DNA from: DATKEK01 sp035512195
Lineage (GTDB): Bacteria; Pseudomonadota; Gammaproteobacteria; Burkholderiales; Eutrophovitaceae
Direction: 5' to 3'
Assembly: GCA_035512195.1 (NCBI GenBank)
Contig: DATKEK010000331.1
Location: 1-15,146 of the forward strand
Length of the DNA: 15,146 nucleotides
Under the pieces are notes generated by a model. That model searched no databases. It was not told the origin of the DNA and saw only the letters and a program-made list of their open reading frames with translations. Of the stretch, positions 1-6,300 are shown piece after piece; positions within the stretch are counted from its first letter, which is position 1; every line of letters starts with the position of its first letter. The position numbers and the translations under genes were made by a program.

Positions 1-1076
1 TTTTGCGACTGGCATTCGAAAATCTCCGTTTCAATACGCACTGCCGGATTTTTGCCGGATTCAGTGCTGCGCAGTTCTGCACGGTACTGCAAATCGCAAC
101 GGACGCCCGGCACCGATTGATTAAATAAAATAGGCAGTTGGCCTAGCAAGACCGAACTACGAACCAGGGGGTCGGGAGTTCGAATCTCTCCGGGCGCCCC
201 GGAGAGGACGAGGTACTTGAAACCTTCGCGCACGCGTTTCTCGATGTTTCCCTTGTTCACCAGGATCCCGCAGGGCACGCCGGCCTCCTTCGCTGCAGCG
301 AGCACCGACTGGATCGCGCGCTCGGTCTCGGGATGCTCCGGCTGACCCGAATAGCCGAGCGAAGTCGACAGGTCGTGCGGACCGATGAACAGAGCCGCGA
401 TGCCTTTCACCTGCGATAGTATGGTGCGCACGTTGCGCACGCCCTCGCCGCTTTCGATCATTGCGATCACCGCGATTTCGCCGCGCGGGTCCAGCGGCCA
501 CGCATCCGCGCGGTCGAAATACTCCGCTACCGGAATACCCCAGTAACGCGCGGCGTTTGCCGGCGACACCCCGCGCTCGCCGGCGGGTTCGCGATCCGCT
601 GCGCCGACTTTCTGCGTATAGCGCGATGACGCCACCAGGAACCGCGCTTCGTCGGCGTCGGCGATATGCGGCGCCATCAATCCGTAGGCGCCGGCATCCA
701 GTACCTGCTTGATCGCCCACTGGTTGCGCTCGGATCCGTTCGACGGAATACGCGCCAGCGGCACCACGTTCGGCTGCAGATTGCCCTTCTTCACGATCTG
801 CGCCTTGTCCACCATGAACTGCAGGAACACCTTGAACTGGGTGAAATCCGTCGCGCCGTGTTCGAGGTCGAAGATCACGAAATCCAGGTCAGAGCCCGCG
901 TAATAGATCGCCGCGTCCATGTCGCGAAACCGCGCAAAGGCACCGAATGCCGGCTTGCCCTGCTCCCACAACTCAATCATGCGGTTCAGCCGCGGCTCCG
1001 CCGCCGCCCCGCCCGCGGCGAACGTCCACACCAGCAGCGACACCGCGACTGTCCACGCAAACCCAGGTCTTTTCAT
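1..1076 (-). CDS. HpcH/HpaI-family aldolase with signal peptide, C-terminus replaced at a tRNA junction
   Basis: Starts at ATG 1076-1074 behind a purine-rich ribosome binding site (GGGGGAGGAGAGG, directly upstream). Residues 1-26 form a signal peptide (MKRPGFAWTVAVSLLVW, then AAGGAAA). The rest reads as the HpcH/HpaI class II aldolase barrel, which splits or joins pyruvate-type 2-keto acids and aldehydes with a divalent metal. Expected active-site positions are visible: His73 in DLEHG, Arg109 in PLARIP, Glu208 in MIES and Asp235 in FIGPHDLS. Homology is convincing to about residue 290 (GFKYLVL, near base 204). The normal last ~20-30 residues are then missing, and the frame continues through antisense tRNA sequence (GEIRTPDPLVRSS) and stays open to base 1. 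Family members are normally cytoplasmic, so the signal peptide is notable. Substrate unknown. The gene may be a truncated pseudogene. Family call is confident; functionality is not. Confidence 0.8.
   Translation of the reverse strand, partial: MKRPGFAWTVAVSLLVWTFAAGGAAAEPRLNRMIELWEQGKPAFGAFARFRDMDAAIYYAGSDLDFVIFDLEHGATDFTQFKVFLQFMVDKAQIVKKGNLQPNVVPLARIPSNGSERNQWAIKQVLDAGAYGLMAPHIADADEARFLVASSRYTQKVGAADREPAGERGVSPANAARYWGIPVAEYFDRADAWPLDPRGEIAVIAMIESGEGVRNVRTILSQVKGIAALFIGPHDLSTSLGYSGQPEHPETERAIQSVLAAAKEAGVPCGILVNKGNIEKRVREGFKYLVLSGAPGEIRTPDPLVRSSVLLGQLPILFNQSVPGVRCDLQYRAELRSTESGKNPAVRIETEIFECQSQ
157..197 (+). other. 3'-half fragment of tRNA-Arg(ACG), probable integrase attachment scar
   Basis: The 41 bases fit tRNA positions 32-72: anticodon loop CTACGAA (anticodon ACG), 3' anticodon stem CCAGG, variable region GGGTC, T arm GGGAG-TTCGAAT-CTCTC, and 3' acceptor strand CGGGCGC. 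Bases 1-156 hold no matching 5' half, D arm or 5' anticodon stem, so this is not a complete tRNA. Many tyrosine integrases cross over in the anticodon loop and leave such a 3' fragment at one end of the inserted element. The match begins exactly at the loop, which favours that reading. DNA to the left is about 50% GC. Confidence 0.75.
186..206. repeat. Perfect inverted repeat at the tRNA/aldolase junction
   Basis: The arms CTCTCCGGG (186-194) and CCCGGAGAG (198-206) are exact reverse complements around a CGC spacer. The left arm belongs to the tRNA T stem and acceptor strand; the right arm is the end of the recognisable aldolase coding sequence. The repeat therefore sits exactly where two unrelated sequences join. 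Confidence 0.85.
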
Positions 1077-1110
1077 CCTCTCCTCCCCCTTCCTTGAGAA
1101 AGTACCTTCT

Positions 1111-1185
1111 CACCACCAAGGCACCAAGACACCAAGCGAACAGAAATGGATCTGTGCTTCTTGGTGCCTTGGTGCCTTGGTGGTT
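1111..1185. repeat. Long hairpin built from CTTGGTGC units, in the pbpC-aldolase spacer
   Basis: Bases 1112-1136 and 1160-1184 are reverse complements with one mismatch in 25. The right arm is three tandem copies of an 8-mer: CTTGGTGC, CTTGGTGC, CTTGGTGG. The 23-base loop contains a further 5-bp stem, ACAGA (1140-1144) with TCTGT (1151-1155). It lies 26 bp after the pbpC stop and 35 bp before the aldolase start. It has no T-run typical of an intrinsic terminator, so it is better read as a dispersed intergenic palindrome, although such a strong hairpin could still limit read-through or protect the upstream message. Confidence 0.8.
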
Positions 1186-1210
1186 CGTATACCGGGTTGT
1201 TCAACGCACG

Positions 1211-3346
1211 CTAGCGTACTTCATGCGCGGAAATGACATGCGCGCGGTAGCCGCGCACTTCGAAGCGCACGGTATCGACTTCCTCGCCGTCGGCATTCAC
1301 CAGCGCCAGCCGATGCACACCCGATTGCGGCGGCCAGAAGGTGGCTTCCGCGTCGCTCGTGAGCAGATCGCCATTCAGTTTCCAGCGGTAGCCTTGCGTC
1401 TCGGGGCGCATCAGGAAACGCACGCGCTGTACGGATTCCGGGATGTCCGGGTCGAGCGCGATGATGGTGCCGTTGCCGGGATACGCGATGCCGATCCGCG
1501 TGAGCGCCGGGGATTTCGCCTCGACCCGCGCGAGCTCGGTGCCGGCGATGAAGTGCTCCAGGCGCGTGGGCTCGATGTCTCGCCCGAAGCTCACCTCCGC
1601 GCTGACAATCTCGGGCGGCGCCGGCGGCGCCGACGACGGCCGGTCGCGATGCAGGAAGTTGACCATCTCCAGCCAGACCGGCGCCGCGCCGGTCACGCCC
1701 GATACATCGTGCATCGGGCTGCCGTCGAAATTGCCGACCCATACTCCAATGGTGTAGCGGTCGGTAAAGCCGATGCACCAGTTGTCGCGCATGTCCTTGC
1801 TGGTACCGGTCTTCACCGCGGCCCAGTGGCGCGAGGACAGCGGATTGTCCAGCCCGAAGGTGGCGCTGCGCGCGCCGCGGTCGGCGAGGATATCGGCGAC
1901 GACGAATGCGGCCTGCCCGTCCATCACGCGTCGGCTGCGATTGCGCGTTGTCTCCATCGTCAACGGCGACCAGCGCCCGCCGTTGGCGATGGCCCGGTAG
2001 GCGTTCACCTGCTGCCATAGCGTGACCTCGGCGGAACCGAGCGCGAGCGAGAAGCCGTAGAAATCGCCGTCCTCGGTAACCTGGTCGAAGCCGAATGCGC
2101 GCAGCCGGGTGACGAAGGGATCGGCGCCGACCAGCATCAGCGCGCGCACCGCCGGCACGTTGAGCGAAGACGACAGCGCCGTGCGCACGCTGACGAAGCC
2201 CTTGAAGTCGCGGTCGTAGTTCTGCGGGACATACATCCCGGTCGGGGTGATCAGGTTGACCGGCGAATCCTCCACCAGAGACGCCGCAGTAATCAGTTTC
2301 TGTTCCAGCGCCATGCCGTACAGGAACGGCTTCAGCGTGGAGCCCGCCTGGCGCGCAGCACGCACGCCATCCACGTAGAACGCGCTCGCGGTATTGCCGG
2401 CATTGCCGACGTAAGCAAGGATTTCGCCGCTGCGGTTGTCCGCCACCAGCACCGCACCGTCGGCGACCGAGCGCTCGGCGAGATCGGCGAGCTGGCGCTG
2501 CAGCGTGTCGAGTGCGAAACGCTGGATCGAGCCATCGAGCGTGGATTGCACGCGCAGTCGTTCCGGCGACAGCAGCATGCGTGCGACATGCGGCGCGAAG
2601 TCTGCCTGCGCAAGGATGCGCGGCGGGCGACCGAGCGTCTCGTTGGCTAGCGCGGTCAGCCGCGTGCAAGGCACCGCGGACGCCATCGCCGCCGCGAGCC
2701 CGCAGGCGCGCCTGGCGGCGGCTTCGGGCCGCGCATTCGGGCCGCGCAGCAGGGAGGCGAGCAGCAGCGACTCGGCTTCCGTCAGCCCCGAGGGGTGCTT
2801 GCCGAACAGGCCGCGCGCCGCCGATGAAACGCCCTGCAGTTCGCCGCGGAATGTCGACAGGTTCAGATACGCCTCGAGGATCTGCTTCTTGCTCCAGGCC
2901 GTCTCCAGCGCCTGCGCCGCCTTGATCTGGTCCCACTTCTGCCCGATGCTGCGCTGGCCGCCGCGCGGCATCAGGGATTCATCCACCTGTGCCGCAACCT
3001 GCATCGAGATGGTGGAGGCGCCGCGCGGACGCGAGCGCAGGAAGGTGTCGAGCGCGGCTTCCGACAGCGCCAGCCAGTCGACGCCGCCATGCCGGAAGAA
3101 GCGCTTGTCCTCGGCGCGCACGATTGCGTCCAGCGCCGCGGGCGAGACCTCGTGCAGCGCCACCCACTCCAGCCGCCGGCCGCGGTCGATCACGCGCAGC
3201 TCGTGCAGCGGCTGCCCGCTGCGATCCAGCAGGATGCCTTCCGTCACCTCGAAATTCTGCCGCACGTCGTCGAGCGGCGGCACTTCCGCCGACGCCGGCG
3301 CAGCCGCGAACAGCGCAGCGAAACCGATCGGCAGCAGGCGTCTCAA
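1211..3346 (-). CDS. pbpC: Penicillin-binding protein 1C, bifunctional peptidoglycan glycosyltransferase/transpeptidase
   Basis: A 711-aa class A PBP that polymerises glycan strands and has a transpeptidase domain in the periplasm. The GT51 glycosyltransferase domain spans about 40-220, with catalytic Glu79 in RAEDKRFFRHGGVDW and the RGASTISMQ motif at 108-116. The transpeptidase domain has Ser336-x-x-Lys339 (GSTLKPF), Ser394-Leu-Asn396 (SXN) and Lys512-Thr-Gly (KTGTS). A BiPBP_C-like domain occupies about 620-705, which marks the PBP1C subfamily. The start codon is TTG (3346-3344), sharing bases with the TGA of the preceding macroglobulin gene; GGAG lies 7 nt upstream. The overlap implies translational coupling. 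The N-terminus (LLPIGFAALFAAAPASA) looks like a short cleavable signal peptide, not the usual membrane anchor. All catalytic motifs are intact. Confidence 0.93.
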   Translation of the reverse strand: MRRLLPIGFAALFAAAPASAEVPPLDDVRQNFEVTEGILLDRSGQPLHELRVIDRGRRLEWVALHEVSPAALDAIVRAEDKRFFRHGGVDWLALSEAALDTFLRSRPRGASTISMQVAAQVDESLMPRGGQRSIGQKWDQIKAAQALETAWSKKQILEAYLNLSTFRGELQGVSSAARGLFGKHPSGLTEAESLLLASLLRGPNARPEAAARRACGLAAAMASAVPCTRLTALANETLGRPPRILAQADFAPHVARMLLSPERLRVQSTLDGSIQRFALDTLQRQLADLAERSVADGAVLVADNRSGEILAYVGNAGNTASAFYVDGVRAARQAGSTLKPFLYGMALEQKLITAASLVEDSPVNLITPTGMYVPQNYDRDFKGFVSVRTALSSSLNVPAVRALMLVGADPFVTRLRAFGFDQVTEDGDFYGFSLALGSAEVTLWQQVNAYRAIANGGRWSPLTMETTRNRSRRVMDGQAAFVVADILADRGARSATFGLDNPLSSRHWAAVKTGTSKDMRDNWCIGFTDRYTIGVWVGNFDGSPMHDVSGVTGAAPVWLEMVNFLHRDRPSSAPPAPPEIVSAEVSFGRDIEPTRLEHFIAGTELARVEAKSPALTRIGIAYPGNGTIIALDPDIPESVQRVRFLMRPETQGYRWKLNGDLLTSDAEATFWPPQSGVHRLALVNADGEEVDTVRFEVRGYRAHVISAHEVR

Positions 3347-6300
3347 CGCAGTACTCCGAATGTGGCGTTCGGCAGTTCGCCGAACATCTCCGGGGCATAC
3401 ATCGCCTCGACACGCGTGGGCGGCAGCTGGAAACGCCCGGCATTGTTAAGCCTCATGGTGTACTCGACGGTCCACGAGCCCTTCGGCACGAAGCGGTAAT
3501 ACGCACGGAACGCCTCGAACGTGCGTTCCTCGAACGTCGGCCACACGTACGCGCGGCCCTGCTCGCCGGCAGCGAGGATCTGCGACTCGCCGCCGAGTCC
3601 GCGCCCGAGGATGGTAGCGCCGGCAGGTACCGGATCGGCCAGCACCACCCAGCTCATGTCGGCCTGGGCTTCGATCTCCAGCCGCACGCGCACCGTGTCG
3701 CCGCGATGCAGCTGACCGGATTCGCGCACTTCCACCGGCAGCACGCTCTTCGACACCCGGAACCCGGCGTTCAGCGGTTCGCTCAGCGGCACCGCCGCTC
3801 GCGAACTGACCGTCACCCACGGCCTGCCCGGGCCGCTGTGGGAAAGCTCCAGTTCGCTGGTGGTCAGCGGCCAGGGCAGATCGAGATCCGCGCCGCGCGG
3901 GTTCTGCGTCCATTCCATCAGCGTCCGTTCATAGCCGAGCGTGGCGGCGGTCTGCCCGGCTACCGGTTCGCTTTCGAAAAGATCGGAGAACTTGCGCATC
4001 GCCACCGTGCCCCAGGCATTCGCCACCGTGGTGTTCCACCGCCCCGCCTGCTGCCGCGCCAGTGCGCCGCGCACCAGCCGCGGAATGTCCGCACGCCATT
4101 TCTCGTCTTCCATGAACGCAAGCAGCAGGCGGTTGGCATTCACGTCGCCGGACACCATCAGCCACCAGAGATAATCGGTGCGCTCGGTGGAGAAGCCCAT
4201 TACGGTGCCCTGGAAATTCAGCCGCGCACGCAGGAGCTGCTCGGCCTGCGCCAGTTGGCGCTCGCGCTCCGGCATTTCCACGCGTTTCAGCAAACCGTGC
4301 CAGTCGATCACTGCCGACGTCGGCCACAGATTCGGCTCGATCGCGATTGATGACAGCATTGCCGGTTCCACCGGCACATACTGCGACAGCGCCGCCAGCG
4401 CGGCGATCTTGCGCACCGAGAGATCCGCGTTCGGCAACGGCGAATCGCGCAGCACCCTGCCCTCGACGAAGGCGCGCAGGCCGGCGAGCATGCGCGACTG
4501 CGCCTCGGCGCGCAGCGGCAGATCCGCCGCCTGCGCGATCGACAACAGGTACGCAGTCAGCGTGTCGCTGCCGCGCCGCTCCGAGGGGAAGTACTTCACC
4601 AGGCCGTCGCGGTCCAGATACGAAGGCAGGTCATCCATTACGCGCTGCCAGGCGGACTCCTCCTGCAGAGAGACCGCCCTCGATGCGCGCTGTTCGAGGC
4701 AGGTGTAGTCGTAGCGCCGCATGTACTCGCGCACACCGGCAAGCTCCTCGCCGAGCCGTGGCTTGACCGACACGCGGATGCTGCCGCGGCCGGCCAGCGC
4801 GCCCTCGGGCGGCGACACCGGCAAGGCGAGCGGAACTTCGAGTTGCGCAATGGTCGACTGCAGCGTGCGCACCGGCACCGACTCGGTCACGCTCTGCGAG
4901 ACCCGCAACCGGTCGCCGAGCACCAGCCCGCCCGCGGTCGCCTCCGAGGCGGTGACTTCCCAGGCGAGCTGACCGCGGCCCGCAGGCGCGGTCAGTTGCC
5001 AGGCAATCTCGCTGGCCTGACCGGCGCCAAGCGCGATCCGCGACACCGGCAGCGCGGCGGCCCCGGCCTTGCCGCCGATCTCGACCTGCATCTCGCGCTG
5101 CGAGGCATTGCGCACGGTGAAGCGCGCCTCGAAGCGGTCACCTTCGCGTATCAGTTGCGGCAGGCCGGACATCAACTGCAGGTCCTGCGTGGTACGTATC
5201 GTCGCCTGGCCGGTGCCAAACAACCCGGTGCCGGCATCGGCTATCGCGACCACACGGAACGAAGTGAGCGAATCGTTCAGCGGGAACTCGATGGTGCCCG
5301 CGCCGCGGGCGTCGAGTTGCACCCGGCCCTTCCAGTACAGCAGGGTGTCGAACAGCTCGCGCGTGGTCTCGCGCCCGCCGCCGCCGCCCTGCGGCAGCGC
5401 CTTGCGGCCGTAGTGGCGCTTGCCGACCACCTGCATCGATGCGGTGGCGGTATCCACCTCGATCCCGCGCAGGCGCATCATCGTCGGCAGCAACTGCCAG
5501 GAGTCATTCGGCAATAGTTCGAGCAGGCCTTCGTCCACTACCGCCACCGCGACTTCGGTGCCGCGCACCGGCTTGCCGCCCTGGCGCTGTGTCACCTGCA
5601 GCGCGACCCGTGCCTTGTCCCTGACCTTGTAGGTTTCGCGCTCCGGCCTGAGCTGCACGTTCAGTTCGTGCACGCGCCAGCCGACCTCGATCTCGGTGAC
5701 GCCCATCTTGAATGCCGGCTTGCCGAGATCGATCATCGCGGTCGGTTTGACGTCGTCGGTCCGCCCGCGTACCACCATCACCGACACGAACGCGTTCGGC
5801 GCATACGTCGGCTTGATCGGCAGCCTGATCACCGGCGCGGTGCCCGACAGCGGGTACACGAACGAGTCGATCACGCCTTCGCGCTCGACCGTCACCAGCG
5901 CGGTCGCGCGCCGGAACGGCATGCGCACCTGGATCTGCGCGGTCTGCCCGAGTTCGTAGCGCTTGCGCTCGGGAATCACGTCGATGCGATCGTCGTCCGA
6001 TGCGTCGAACCACCAGTCGTCCTGGCCGGCGACCCAGGCGGACGCATGCGCCCACGCCACGCGGCCCTCGGCATCCAGCGCGTGCGCCAGCATCAAGATG
6101 TTACCGCTGGCCTCCGGTTTCACCGTGCAATGAACCAGCCCGCGCGCGTCGGATGCGCCTTCGCACACCGCCGGGAGCTTGCGGATCTCCGCCCCGCTCT
6201 CGTAGCCGTAGAAGCCGCCGACCAGGCGCTTGCGGTGCGCAAACGGCTGGCGCTGGAACAGCTCCACTTTCACCCGCCGGTCCTTCAGCGGCTTGCCCGA

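Noticed and set aside
3..128. Open plus-strand stretch ending in TAA, possibly the C-terminus of a gene such as an integrase
   Set aside because: Only about 41 residues are visible and none match a motif I can name; too little to call a gene.
157..197. A functional tRNA-Arg gene
   Set aside because: There is no 5' acceptor strand, D arm or 5' anticodon stem in the preceding 150 bases.
157..720. 187-codon minus-strand frame ending in RDSNSRPPGS
   Set aside because: It is a shifted frame of the aldolase, and its tail is another antisense tRNA artefact.
947..2020. 357-codon plus-strand frame across the aldolase/pbpC spacer
   Set aside because: It crosses the hairpin and runs antisense to pbpC motifs; low-complexity Arg/Ala/Pro composition.
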